Shown here: piece after piece, positions 8,716 to 17,796 of the stretch
Position numbering within the stretch: position 1 is the first letter of the stretch
Layout: each line of letters starts with the position of its first letter
Origin: M0027 sp021713415
Lineage (GTDB): Bacteria > Pseudomonadota > Gammaproteobacteria > Francisellales > Francisellaceae
Assembly: GCA_021713415.1 (NCBI GenBank)
Contig: JAKJJQ010000009.1
Coordinates: forward strand, 13,223 to 77,222
Direction: 5' to 3'
DNA length: 64,000 bases
The notes under the pieces: generated by a model
What the model was told of the DNA's origin: nothing
The model's database searches: none
What the model saw: only the letters and a program-made list of their open reading frames with translations
Translations under genes and position numbers: made by a program

Positions 8716-10188
8716 ATGACGCGAGATAATTTTAAATCGGGCTGGATTTTCGTTCTTGCAGCAATTGGCTCCGCAGCGGGCCTAGGTAATGTTTGGCGTT
8801 TTCCATATTTAGCTTATGAGCATGGCGGTGGCGCTTTTTTTATTGCATACTTCATTTGTCTTTTAGTTTTAGGTTTACCACTTTTAATTATGGAAATTGG
8901 TTTAGGACAAATCACTCGCTTTGGCGCACCTAAAGCGCTAGGCTCGATTGGCAATACTTCTAAATTTAAAATTATTGGTTGGCTAGCAGTCCTGATATCT
9001 TTTGGTGTTTTAACTTACTATTTAGTCATTACAAGCTGGGTAATTAATTATGCCATCCAATCACCCTCGATTCCTTGGAAACTTAATGCTCAAGACTATT
9101 TTTATAATGATTTTTTAAGCCTAACAAATCACATTTCACAAGTTACTCATTTAAATATCACTATTTCACTTGGTGTTATAGCTACCTTAATTTTAATTTA
9201 CATTGCAGTATATAAAGGCACCTCAGGTATTGCACGAGTTGCTAAGTGGATCACACCTATTCCATTTATATTGTTAATTGTTCTATTAATTAATTCTCTA
9301 CTATTAAACGGCGCTTGGAGTGGTTTAAAATTGTTTCTACAACCCCACTGGGCATCACTTTATTCATTAGATTTATGGTTTGATGCTGCAAGCCAAGTTT
9401 TATTTACACTATCATTAGGCTTTGGCGTTATGTTTGCCTACGGTGCTATTTTAAAAAAGGAAGTAAATGTCAAAAAAATGGCAACTGCCGTGATTATTGG
9501 CGATACGTTAATTGCATTTTTTAGTGGTATCATTATTTATTCTGTCTTAGGTTATTACTCTACTGTCACACATACACCAATTGATCAAGCGGTTGAAGGC
9601 GGTATTGGACTTGCATTTATTGTATTTCCTAAAGCACTGGCCCTACTACCTTTTGGACAAGGCTTTTTCTCAACTATTTTTTATTTAGCTCTTTTTGCAC
9701 TTGCATTTACATCGATTGTTTCATTATTTGAAGCTATTTTAGCTGCAACAATGGATAGCACTCAAAAAATTAAACGTCGAAGCATACTTTTAATTACAAT
9801 CATTTTAACATTTATCGTAAGCCTTATTTATAGCGGTAATAATGGACTTTATATATTAGATATTGTCGATCACTTTATCGGTGGTTATGGCGTCTTAATT
9901 ATCTCTTTACTACAAGCAATGGCAATTGGCTGGTGTTATGATGCTGAGCGCCTTCGCTATAATCTTAAAAAGCAATCTAATTTAAATTTAACTGGTTTGT
10001 TTAACTTTCTTATACGATTAATTATTCCAGCTATTTTAGCAACGTTACTGTTAAGGCAAGTTATCTTTGATTTAGAAACAACTTATGGTGGTTATCCTGT
10101 TATTTATGTTCTAGGTTTTGGTGTTGGTTCATTAGTTTTATTAACCATTATTGGTATTATACTAAATCGTAGCATCAGTTATCGTTAA
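8716..10188 (+). CDS. Sodium-dependent transporter of the neurotransmitter:sodium symporter (SNF) family
   Basis: 490 residues with about 11-12 membrane segments. TM1 carries the family signature SAAGLGNVWRFPYLAYEHGG, followed by IMEIGLGQ in TM2. TM6 contains FTLSLGFGVMFAYGA, corresponding to the unwound substrate-site helix. Bacterial members (LeuT, TnaT, MhsT) import amino acids with Na+. The substrate is not predictable here. The gene is convergent with lpxB and ends 8 bp before its stop. Confidence 0.9.
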   Translation: MTRDNFKSGWIFVLAAIGSAAGLGNVWRFPYLAYEHGGGAFFIAYFICLLVLGLPLLIMEIGLGQITRFGAPKALGSIGNTSKFKIIGWLAVLISFGVLTYYLVITSWVINYAIQSPSIPWKLNAQDYFYNDFLSLTNHISQVTHLNITISLGVIATLILIYIAVYKGTSGIARVAKWITPIPFILLIVLLINSLLLNGAWSGLKLFLQPHWASLYSLDLWFDAASQVLFTLSLGFGVMFAYGAILKKEVNVKKMATAVIIGDTLIAFFSGIIIYSVLGYYSTVTHTPIDQAVEGGIGLAFIVFPKALALLPFGQGFFSTIFYLALFALAFTSIVSLFEAILAATMDSTQKIKRRSILLITIILTFIVSLIYSGNNGLYILDIVDHFIGGYGVLIISLLQAMAIGWCYDAERLRYNLKKQSNLNLTGLFNFLIRLIIPAILATLLLRQVIFDLETTYGGYPVIYVLGFGVGSLVLLTIIGIILNRSISYR

Positions 10189-10196
10189 AAATATCA

Positions 10197-11330
10197 TTAC
10201 TTATTTAATAAATACTTCACTTCTTCTAAAGCAAGCATATCAGAATCTTGTTTTAATTGTTTATGTAATTCAGTAAATATTTGAATTAACTTTCTCTGAT
10301 AAGACTTATCTTCAATTAACTGTATCATCTCATCTGCTAATTTAGGCGCTGTTGCATCACTTTGAATCAATTCAGGGATAATCATTTCACCAGCTAATAT
10401 ATTTGGTAGGGAAAACATACGAATTTTAACTAGCATACGCGCAAATAAAAATGTAATTGGTGATAATTTATAGGCCATTACCATTGGTTTTTTATATAAC
10501 ATCGCTTCTAATGCAGCCGTACCTGATGCCAATAAAACAACATCTGATGCTTTTAATACTTGATGTGATTTACCTTCAACCAAATGAATACTGAGCTTAT
10601 CAAATTCAGCCTCATAATGTTCAAAATGTATTCGTAAAGATTGTTTAGCTAAGGGTATTACAAATTGACAATTTGGATATTTTTTCTTTACTCTTCTTGC
10701 AACTTCCATAAATACCGGTAGTAAAAATGCAACTTCTTGGTGACGGCTACCTGGTAGAATCGCTATGGTTAACTCATTTAGTTCAAGTTGCAACTTCGTT
10801 CTAATATCATCTGTGTTTTCAGCAGTTAAAGAAATCTCATTTGCTAATGGATGACCAACAAAAATCACTCGATGATCATATTTACGATAAAAATCAACTT
10901 CAAATGGCAAAATAGCTAATATAGAGTCTGTTGCCTTTTTTATCCCTTTAACACGACCTTCACGCCAAGCCCAAACAGATGGACTAACATAATGTATTGT
11001 TTTAACGCCACGCTTTCTTAATTTTCTTTCAATCGGCAAATTAAAATCAGGCGCATCAATGCCTATATAAATATCAGGTGGATTTTTTTTAAAATAACGC
11101 AACAAACCAAAGCGTGCTTTAAGGATTTTATTTAATTGTTTAATAACTTCGACAAAACCCATGACAGATAGATATTCAATCGGATAAAGACTAGTTAATC
11201 CGCCTTTAATCATGCCTGGGCCACCAATGCCTTCAATAATAGCATCAGGGTATGCATCTTTTAATTTAGTAACTAAACTTTGACCTAACTGGTCACCTGA
11301 CAATTCACCAGCTACTAAAACAATACGCAT
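10197..11330 (-). CDS. lpxB: Lipid-A-disaccharide synthase
   Basis: 377 residues, GT19 family. It joins UDP-2,3-diacyl-glucosamine and lipid X to form the lipid A disaccharide at the inner face of the inner membrane. Seen: VAGELSGDQLGQ at the N-terminus, GIDAPDFNLPIE, HYVSPSVWAWREGR, ILPGSRHQEV and a LASGTAALEAML segment, all standard. It is the last gene of skp/lpxD-fabZ-lpxA-lpxB, with its ATG overlapping the lpxA stop by one base. Confidence 0.97.
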   Translation of the reverse strand: MRIVLVAGELSGDQLGQSLVTKLKDAYPDAIIEGIGGPGMIKGGLTSLYPIEYLSVMGFVEVIKQLNKILKARFGLLRYFKKNPPDIYIGIDAPDFNLPIERKLRKRGVKTIHYVSPSVWAWREGRVKGIKKATDSILAILPFEVDFYRKYDHRVIFVGHPLANEISLTAENTDDIRTKLQLELNELTIAILPGSRHQEVAFLLPVFMEVARRVKKKYPNCQFVIPLAKQSLRIHFEHYEAEFDKLSIHLVEGKSHQVLKASDVVLLASGTAALEAMLYKKPMVMAYKLSPITFLFARMLVKIRMFSLPNILAGEMIIPELIQSDATAPKLADEMIQLIEDKSYQRKLIQIFTELHKQLKQDSDMLALEEVKYLLNK

Positions 11331-12109
11331 TAACGAACAATACCTCGATCAGTATCTTCAAGCATTTCACGCATAATTCTAATTTCAGGACAGTCAGCTT
11401 CTAATTCTTTCAGTGCTACTGCTGCTTCTTCTAATCTAAGCCCTTGCCTATAAATAACTTTATAGGCATTCTTCAACTTAGCAATCGTCTCTTTTGAAAA
11501 GCCATTTCGCTTTAAGCCTTCTGTGTTTAAGCCAAACGGCGTTGATGGTTTATCCTTGCCTGGTATGATCATCAAGTAAGGTAATACATTCTGACCAATT
11601 AATGAGCCTTGTGCAATAAAGCTATATTCACCTATCTCAACAAACTGATGAATACCACAATAAACGCCAATTGTTGCAAAATCCCGTATTCTAACATGGC
11701 CTGCTACACCACAAAATCCAACTAGAGTAACGCGATTACCAACTCGGCAATCATGACCAATATGAACATAATTCATAATCAAGTTTTGATTACCTAATAC
11801 CGTCACATTATTTTCTTTTGATGTGCCACCATGTATCGTTGCACCTTCACGAATAATATTTCCATCACCAATCTCAAGGCGTGTTTCTTCACCTTGATAG
11901 GTATGATCAATTGGGTTTGCACCAACCGATGCAAACTGAAAAATCTGGTTGTTTTTGCCAATTGTTGTTGTATTTTGAATGACTACATTTGGACCTATTT
12001 TAGTGCCTGAACCAATGGTTACATTAGGTCCAATTACACTAAAAGGGCCAATTTCAACATCTGATGCAATTTTTGCACCTTCATATATTACCGCTTTTGG
12101 GTCTATCAC
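11330..12109 (-). CDS. lpxA: UDP-N-acetylglucosamine acyltransferase
   Basis: 259 residues, the typical LpxA length. It performs the first step of lipid A synthesis, transferring an acyl group from ACP to UDP-GlcNAc. The N-terminal two thirds is a left-handed parallel beta-helix of hexapeptides (for example VIYEGAKIASDVEIGPFSVI). The catalytic His lies in the NYVHIGHDC segment near residue 120-125, followed by GFCGVAGHV and the C-terminal helical region. It overlaps fabZ by 4 bp and lpxB by 1 bp, so translation is coupled. Confidence 0.97.
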   Translation of the reverse strand: MIDPKAVIYEGAKIASDVEIGPFSVIGPNVTIGSGTKIGPNVVIQNTTTIGKNNQIFQFASVGANPIDHTYQGEETRLEIGDGNIIREGATIHGGTSKENNVTVLGNQNLIMNYVHIGHDCRVGNRVTLVGFCGVAGHVRIRDFATIGVYCGIHQFVEIGEYSFIAQGSLIGQNVLPYLMIIPGKDKPSTPFGLNTEGLKRNGFSKETIAKLKNAYKVIYRQGLRLEEAAVALKELEADCPEIRIMREMLEDTDRGIVR

Positions 12110-12576
12110 AATGCCTTATCCCGGTATGCTGCCATCAAATCAGCTGAAGCAACTAGCTGACCGTCTACTCTTGCTTCTGCTCTACAGAAGAAAATACTAC
12201 TTTTTTGTTTAATCAGCTCAGCTGTAATAACTAACTGATCGCCTGGAATGACAGGTCGCTTAATTCTCACTTTATCAATTCCTGCTAAAAAGAAGATTTT
12301 ATTTTCATCGCCTTTAAGCATATTTGCTTCTATTCTAGCATGGGCTACCAAAGCTGTCGCCTGCGCCATTGCCTCAACAATTAAAACACCTGGCATTACA
12401 GGGTTTTCTGGAAAATGCCCCGTAAAATGAGGTTCATTAGCTGTAACATTTTTAATTGCCTTAACATGATTAACATCAACTTCAAGTACTCGGTCTATTA
12501 ATAAAAAAGGATACCTATGAGGTAATAAATTCAAAATTTCATAAATATCCTTTGAAGTAGTTGTTTGATTTTCCAT
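12106..12576 (-). CDS. fabZ: 3-hydroxyacyl-[ACP] dehydratase FabZ
   Basis: 156 residues with the hot-dog fold. It dehydrates beta-hydroxyacyl-ACP in fatty-acid elongation. Seen: LLPHRYPFLLIDRV, FTGHFPENPVMPGVLIVEAM (catalytic His, then the helix with the Glu), and a typical FLAGIDKVRIKRPVIPGD. Its position between lpxD and lpxA is the conserved proteobacterial order, linking the 3-hydroxyacyl-ACP supply to lipid A synthesis. Confidence 0.97.
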   Translation of the reverse strand: MENQTTTSKDIYEILNLLPHRYPFLLIDRVLEVDVNHVKAIKNVTANEPHFTGHFPENPVMPGVLIVEAMAQATALVAHARIEANMLKGDENKIFFLAGIDKVRIKRPVIPGDQLVITAELIKQKSSIFFCRAEARVDGQLVASADLMAAYRDKAL

Positions 12577-12618
12577 CTAAATATTTTTCCTGATAATAAT
12601 TTTTAATTAAAGTAAATA

Positions 12619-13659
12619 TCAATCTTTTTGCTCTAACTGATCAATTTTTTTCTCAAGTTCTTTTATTTTAGCATACGCCTTATCTAAACGATTGATACGA
12701 GCAATATTTTTACGCCACTGATGATATGGTTTAGCCGGTGTACCTGAGGCATAAGCACCTGGCTCTGTCAAAGATTTACTAACGCCAGCTTTAGCTGCAA
12801 CCATAACGTGATCAACAATTTCAATATGCCCTGTAATCCCTGCAGCACCACCAATTAAGCAATCAGCACCAACTTTAGTACTTCCAGCAACACCAGCTTG
12901 GGCCGCCATTGCCGTATTTTTACCAATTTGTACATTGTGTGCTACCTGAACTAAATTATCAATTTTAACACCATCATGGATTACTGTATCATCAATTGTC
13001 CCACGATCAATTGTTGTATTTGAGCCAATTTCAACATCTTCACCAATACTAACACCACCTAATTGTGGTACTTTAACCCACTGCCCTGATTCATCTTTTG
13101 CATTACCAAAACCATCACTGCCAATAACAGCACCTGGGTGGACTCTGGAGTTAGAACCAATTTTAACATCATGACATATCGTTACATTAGGATGAATTAT
13201 CACATTTTCACTAATATGACAGTGATCTGATATCACTGTATTTGCCCAAATTTGCACGTTTGAACCAATTGTTGTATGGGCGCCTATAATAACATTTGCT
13301 CCTATTGCAGCTAAAGGATCAACTTTTGCTGTTTCATCAATTTTAGCTGTTGAATCAATACCAGGTTTCAACCTTGGTGATTTATCAAATAATTCAGCAA
13401 CTTTAGCAAAAGCAAAATAAGGATCTTTTAGTACAATTGCATCAACAGGACATATCTCTGCAGCATCCGATGTTAATAAAACAGCTGTTGCATCTGTATT
13501 TTTCAAATCATTAATATATTTTGGGTTTGCCAAAAAAGACAAATAACCTTTTTTAGCACCTTTTAATGTCGCAATACCTTTAACAGTTGCTTTTGGATCG
13601 CCTCTTAAAGTACCCCCTAATTGAATAGCCAATTCAGATAAATTATAGGAAATTGCCAT
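12619..13659 (-). CDS. lpxD: UDP-3-O-acyl-glucosamine N-acyltransferase
   Basis: 346 residues. It adds the N-linked hydroxyacyl chain in lipid A synthesis. The N-terminal uridine-binding domain contains YLSFLANPKY. A long hexapeptide beta-helix follows (residues ~100-300) with the catalytic His region DNLVQVAHNVQIG and AAQAGVAGSTKVG. The C-terminal coiled coil (KELEKKIDQLEQK) stands out. It lies 42 bp upstream of fabZ and 102 bp downstream of skp. Confidence 0.97.
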   Translation of the reverse strand: MAISYNLSELAIQLGGTLRGDPKATVKGIATLKGAKKGYLSFLANPKYINDLKNTDATAVLLTSDAAEICPVDAIVLKDPYFAFAKVAELFDKSPRLKPGIDSTAKIDETAKVDPLAAIGANVIIGAHTTIGSNVQIWANTVISDHCHISENVIIHPNVTICHDVKIGSNSRVHPGAVIGSDGFGNAKDESGQWVKVPQLGGVSIGEDVEIGSNTTIDRGTIDDTVIHDGVKIDNLVQVAHNVQIGKNTAMAAQAGVAGSTKVGADCLIGGAAGITGHIEIVDHVMVAAKAGVSKSLTEPGAYASGTPAKPYHQWRKNIARINRLDKAYAKIKELEKKIDQLEQKD

Positions 13660-13701
13660 AGATAATATATCCTTTATGTATATTTTAAATTACGTATCCT
13701 T

Positions 13702-13735
13702 TAGCTATAAAAAAGGCAAATGTTTTTTATAGCTA
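13702..13735. terminator. Perfect 13-bp inverted repeat between skp and lpxD
   Basis: TAGCTATAAAAAA at 13702-13714 is the exact reverse complement of TTTTTTATAGCTA at 13723-13735, with an 8-base loop. It sits in the skp-lpxD gap. The T-run is inside the stem rather than after it, so it is not a classic intrinsic terminator. It could act as a partial terminator or an RNA-stabilising hairpin that lowers lpxD relative to skp. Confidence 0.5.
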
Positions 13736-13761
13736 TATCAAACAATCATTTAATTCAATGA

Positions 13762-14295
13762 TTATGATCTAGATGCATCGGCATCCATTTGTTTAACAAT
13801 AGCATCTGTTACATCAAATGAATCTTTATAAAAAGGTGCTGCTTGTTTAACAACAATTAAGTCATAACCTTCTTTTTTGCCTACCTCAGAAACTGATTGA
13901 GAAAACTCTTTTTCAAAAACTTGTGCTAGTTGCTGGCTTTTTTGCGTATCTTGTTGGCGGATTTGCATGTATTTTTGCTGGAATGCTTGCATTTTTGCAT
14001 TCAATTGGGCTTGCTTTTTATTAAAATCGCTTTCTGATAAACTAGGTTTATCTTTTTCCAATTGCTTAGCTTGGCTTGCTAAATCTTGTTGTTCTTTAGT
14101 TAATGCTTGTACTTCTGGCTTTAAACTATCACGTACTTTATTTGCAGTTGCTTGTCCTTGAGGTACTTGTTGATAAACTTTTGCTGCATCAACAACACCA
14201 ATCTTCATTGTACTATCAGCAATTGCTGAACCAGTTAAAACTGCACTTGAAACTAGCGCAGCTGTTAATATTTTTGTCATTATTTTCATTTTCAT
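13762..14295 (-). CDS. skp: Periplasmic chaperone Skp/OmpH
   Basis: 177 residues from ATG 14295; an in-frame TTG at 14304 was not chosen because GGAGA lies just before the ATG. A Sec signal peptide ends near TGSAIA. The mature protein starts with MKIGVVDAAKVYQQVPQG and continues as a long coiled-coil hairpin rich in Gln/Lys (residues ~55-140), which is the tentacle structure of Skp. It holds outer-membrane proteins unfolded on the way to BAM. bamA, the usual upstream neighbour, is not present; an outer-membrane barrel gene is divergent instead. Confidence 0.93.
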   Translation of the reverse strand: MKMKIMTKILTAALVSSAVLTGSAIADSTMKIGVVDAAKVYQQVPQGQATANKVRDSLKPEVQALTKEQQDLASQAKQLEKDKPSLSESDFNKKQAQLNAKMQAFQQKYMQIRQQDTQKSQQLAQVFEKEFSQSVSEVGKKEGYDLIVVKQAAPFYKDSFDVTDAIVKQMDADASRS

Positions 14296-14412
14296 GCTCT
14301 CCAAGTTACATTAATATAGACTCTGCCATACATTAATATGGATTACCCTATATTACAAGGGGAAAACTAACTTTTAACAGAAAGTTTATAAAATTTTGGA
14401 GACGATTTAACA

Positions 14413-15213
14413 ATGAGTTTTAAATTAAAATCAATTACCTATTTAATAATAAGTCTATTATCTTTAAGTTATCAATTTGCTTATGCTAATGATAAACCAC
14501 AAGATAACAGAAAAGCTTCAATTAGCATATCGCCTAAATTTGGTTACTATCGTTATGAAGAGCCTGACATTATGGAAATAAAAGGTCCACTTATTGGTTT
14601 AAGCTCAGAAACTCAAATACCATTACCACATAAGTTTTCAGTTAGATTATTCGTAAGAAGTGCCTATAACTTTGGTAGTTACAGTTCAACTTCAAGTGGC
14701 GATCAAGATAATGACAATAGTTGGTTGATTAATATCGCCCCATCTGTTGGTTACTCTTTTATATTTAACAATGGTTTTACACTTACACCATACACAGGTT
14801 TTGGTTATCGTTACTTAAATAATGACTCTAGTGGCGATACAACAACAACTGGTCATTTTGGTTATCTAAGAGAATCAAACTATTTTTATTGGCCGATTGG
14901 GCTTGATATAAAGCTTAAACAAGGAAAATGGTCATACCGAGGTGTTTTTGAATATGACTATTTAATCGTTGGTTACCAATATAGTCATCTGCCTGCATCA
15001 TTTGGTGGTACCATTTCAAACAAGCAAACCCAAGGGTATGGTCTTAATGGAAAATTAGAAATTGCTTATCAAGTTTCACAACGTGTTCAAATTGGTGTGG
15101 GACCATATATTCGCTATTGGAACATAAAAGAGTCTGAAGTTGATAAAGGATTTGTAGAACCTGATAATAATACATTCGAAGCTGGTGGCTTTATTAGTTT
15201 TATCTTTAGCTAA
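14413..15213 (+). CDS. Outer-membrane beta-barrel protein
   Basis: 266 residues with a signal peptide (cleavage near SYQFAYA-ND). The mature protein has alternating hydrophobic/aromatic strands (ISISPKFGYYRY, FTLTPYTGFGYRYL, WPIGLDIKLKQG, VQIGVGPYIRYW) and ends in the strand FEAGGFISFIFS. The total of about 10-12 strands resembles omptin-sized or autotransporter-like barrels, but no catalytic motif of a known family is visible. It is divergent from skp. The role is unknown: porin, adhesin or enzyme are all possible. Confidence 0.75.
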   Translation: MSFKLKSITYLIISLLSLSYQFAYANDKPQDNRKASISISPKFGYYRYEEPDIMEIKGPLIGLSSETQIPLPHKFSVRLFVRSAYNFGSYSSTSSGDQDNDNSWLINIAPSVGYSFIFNNGFTLTPYTGFGYRYLNNDSSGDTTTTGHFGYLRESNYFYWPIGLDIKLKQGKWSYRGVFEYDYLIVGYQYSHLPASFGGTISNKQTQGYGLNGKLEIAYQVSQRVQIGVGPYIRYWNIKESEVDKGFVEPDNNTFEAGGFISFIFS

Positions 15214-15309
15214 CTATTACTGATTAACTGCTAGGTTATTTTGACAAATCTGATAAAGCATGTTAAAAAATTTAATTACTTTCATCTAACTACTTTATAT
15301 TCTTACACA

Positions 15310-16335
15310 ATGAACAACAAAAAAGTCTACATTGCCTATACTGGTGGCACAATTGGCATGCTACCATCTGATTCCGGCTACCAAACAGCGCCTGGTTACT
15401 TAACAGAGCTTTTAAATACATTACCAATTTTTCATCATGAATCCTTACCTAAATTTGATATTTGTGAATACCCAAATTTAATCGATTCATCTAATGTCAC
15501 TCCTGAAAATTGGTTAACTATAGCAAAAGATATTATTAATAATTATGATGACTATGATGGATTTGTTATTCTCCATGGTACAGATACATTAGCTTATACT
15601 GCATCTGCGCTGTCATTTATTCTTAAAAATTTAAATAAGCCAGTCATTTGTACTGGTGCTCAAATCCCTATTTGTGAATTAAGAACAGATGCTGTTAATA
15701 ATATTCTTGAAAGTTTAATCTTAGCTGGTAGTTATAAGATTCCAGAAGTTTGTATTTATTTTAATAAACAACTATTTAGAGGCAATCGCACAACAAAGCG
15801 TAGCGCTTCTTCTATTGATGCATTCCACTCACCAAATTGCTTGGCATTAGGAAAAGTAGCTGTTGATATTGAAATTTACACCGATCGGTTCTTTAAACCA
15901 ACTAACGGTGGATTAAAAATTCAAATGTTAAATATTTCTCAAGTAGCTGTACTTGCACTCTACCCTGGATTTGATTCAAGTATCTTATCTCATCTATATC
16001 AATCAGGCTTAGATGGCCTAATTTTAAAAACCTATGGTAGTGGCAATGCGCCATTAGATGACAAATTACTTGGCACTTTAAAAGAAGCTCGCCAATCAGG
16101 TATGGTTATTGTTAATTGCACTCAATGTGCAACTGGCTCTGTTAATATGAATAACTATGCATCAGGTCAAGGACTAAAAAAAGCAGGCGTTATTTCTGGA
16201 TACGATATGACAGATGAAGCAGCACTAACTAAATTATTTTATTTATTTGGTCAAAATCTAACACAAAATGAAATTGAACAGAAAATGCAGCTTAGCTTAC
16301 GTGGTGAAATATCAGTTAATCACAAGCAGGATTAA
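15310..16335 (+). CDS. ansA: Type I (cytoplasmic) L-asparaginase
   Basis: 341 residues from ATG 15310; the open frame extends to a TTG at 15241, but the conserved protein begins at MNNKKVYIAYTGGTIGM. The catalytic Thr motif YTGGTIG and the second motif LHGTDTLAYTAS are both present, with IPICELRTDA and ILKTYGSGNAP further on. The length and lack of signal peptide match E. coli AnsA. Hydrolyses Asn to Asp and ammonia. Its 3' end overlaps the convergent trbB gene by 20 bp. Confidence 0.92.
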   Translation: MNNKKVYIAYTGGTIGMLPSDSGYQTAPGYLTELLNTLPIFHHESLPKFDICEYPNLIDSSNVTPENWLTIAKDIINNYDDYDGFVILHGTDTLAYTASALSFILKNLNKPVICTGAQIPICELRTDAVNNILESLILAGSYKIPEVCIYFNKQLFRGNRTTKRSASSIDAFHSPNCLALGKVAVDIEIYTDRFFKPTNGGLKIQMLNISQVAVLALYPGFDSSILSHLYQSGLDGLILKTYGSGNAPLDDKLLGTLKEARQSGMVIVNCTQCATGSVNMNNYASGQGLKKAGVISGYDMTDEAALTKLFYLFGQNLTQNEIEQKMQLSLRGEISVNHKQD

Positions 16336-17269
16336 GCTGATAACTTTCTCCATCATAACCATATAATTCAACCACATCAGTAATTTTACGTATACCAGCC
16401 TCACGATCTCTTTGGATAAATACAATTAAGTCAACTGCTTGCAAGATTAAACTTCTCGGCACTGTTACAACTGCTTCTTGAATTAAATCTTCTAAACGAT
16501 AAGGGGTACTTTCTACACTATTGGCATGCAGTGTACATAAGCCTCCAGGATGTCCTGTATTCCAAGCTTTTAATAAATCGAGCGCTGAACCATCTCTTAC
16601 TTCACCAATAATAATTCGATCAGGTCGCATTCTTAAAGCACCTCGAACTAAGTCATGCATTGATACAGATTGTGAAGTCGTCATGGTAACTAAATCAGCC
16701 ACTCTAGCTTGTAATTCTGGTAAATCTTCTAATACTAAAATTCGATCATTTGAACCGGTTAAAATATCTAATAAGGCATTTGCAAATGTTGTTTTACCTG
16801 AGCCTGTACCACCAACAATAATAATATTTTTACGTTCTAGTACAGCTTTTTTTAAAAATTCACTTTGTTGTAATGTCAGCGCACCTTGTTTAACATAGTC
16901 TTCTAATGTAAAAATAGCACTGGCACGTCTTCTAATTGAAAAACAAGCTTGCTCTACCACAGGTGGCAGCCAACCTTGGAATCTTGCACCACCAAATGGT
17001 AGATCAGTTGCAACTTCAGGGTTTTTCTCATCCGCCACACCATTTTTATAGGAGGCAACTAATTTAACAATATTCGCACTTTGCTGCGCTGATAAATATA
17101 AATCCGTTGCTACTTTGCCCTCACCATGACGCTCATAGTGAAGACGTCCATCTGGATTTAACATCACCTCAACTGTTTTATCATCATTTAAATAACCTAA
17201 GATCTCATCGCCAAAAGCCGTTTTAAGCATTGTAAATTTACGATCTGATATAATTTCTTCTGACTTCAT
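16316..17269 (-). CDS. trbB: P-type T4SS secretion ATPase TrbB (VirB11 family)
   Basis: 317 residues. A hexameric ATPase on the cytoplasmic face that powers pilus assembly and transfer. The Walker A GGTGSGKTTFANALL lies at about 150-165, with the His box MRPDRIIIGEVRDGSALDLL and GHPGGLCTLHANS following. An N-terminal domain with VEVMLNPDGRLHYER is present. It is the last gene of the trb operon, whereas trbB is first in the IncP order, so the order is rearranged. It overlaps traF by 4 bp. Confidence 0.93.
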   Translation of the reverse strand: MKSEEIISDRKFTMLKTAFGDEILGYLNDDKTVEVMLNPDGRLHYERHGEGKVATDLYLSAQQSANIVKLVASYKNGVADEKNPEVATDLPFGGARFQGWLPPVVEQACFSIRRRASAIFTLEDYVKQGALTLQQSEFLKKAVLERKNIIIVGGTGSGKTTFANALLDILTGSNDRILVLEDLPELQARVADLVTMTTSQSVSMHDLVRGALRMRPDRIIIGEVRDGSALDLLKAWNTGHPGGLCTLHANSVESTPYRLEDLIQEAVVTVPRSLILQAVDLIVFIQRDREAGIRKITDVVELYGYDGESYQLNPACD

Positions 17270-17796
17270 AATTTAACCACCTTGCCTAAGATATTTTGCT
17301 TTTTCACTACACCAAAATAACGACTATCAAATGAGTATGGACTACTAATACCCATAACCCAAAATTCATTCGCATTTAAATAGCGACACAATGTAATTGC
17401 AGGAAGCGCCCTACCTTTTCTATCTTTTTTAAGAATTGGTGCAATTTTCTGCTGATTAATCCATAAATAGCCGCCTTTAGCACAAATAAAATCACCTTTT
17501 GATGCTACAACTTCTTTTAATAATGGCTCTTTTTCAGACAACCAACCTCTTTTTAGAATTAAGTTTTCCACAGAAGTATTGGGATAAAAAATAATATCAT
17601 CACCAATATGATATTCTTTAGCTGGATATTGAAGATAAATACCTACAGGCATACTCTGTGTTCCTTGATACCTTAGCTGGATATTAAATAATTTTAAAAT
17701 ACTTACCATCAACCAACAGCTTAATAAAAAGCTAACTATTAATACTATGAACCAAATTGGTTTAATTTTAGCTTTTTTAACCGGATGGTTTTTCAT
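17266..17796 (-). CDS. traF: TraF-like S26 signal peptidase (conjugative pilin maturation)
   Basis: 176 residues with one N-terminal membrane anchor (residues ~12-35). The serine catalytic box is GTQSMPVGIYL (Ser at about 43) and the Lys general base lies in KEVVASKGDFICA, the S26C arrangement. In RP4, TraF removes the TrbC C-terminus and cyclises the pilin. A trbC gene is at the head of this operon, so the same pair is likely here. Overlaps trbL by 20 bp. Confidence 0.88.
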   Translation of the reverse strand: MKNHPVKKAKIKPIWFIVLIVSFLLSCWLMVSILKLFNIQLRYQGTQSMPVGIYLQYPAKEYHIGDDIIFYPNTSVENLILKRGWLSEKEPLLKEVVASKGDFICAKGGYLWINQQKIAPILKKDRKGRALPAITLCRYLNANEFWVMGISSPYSFDSRYFGVVKKQNILGKVVKL

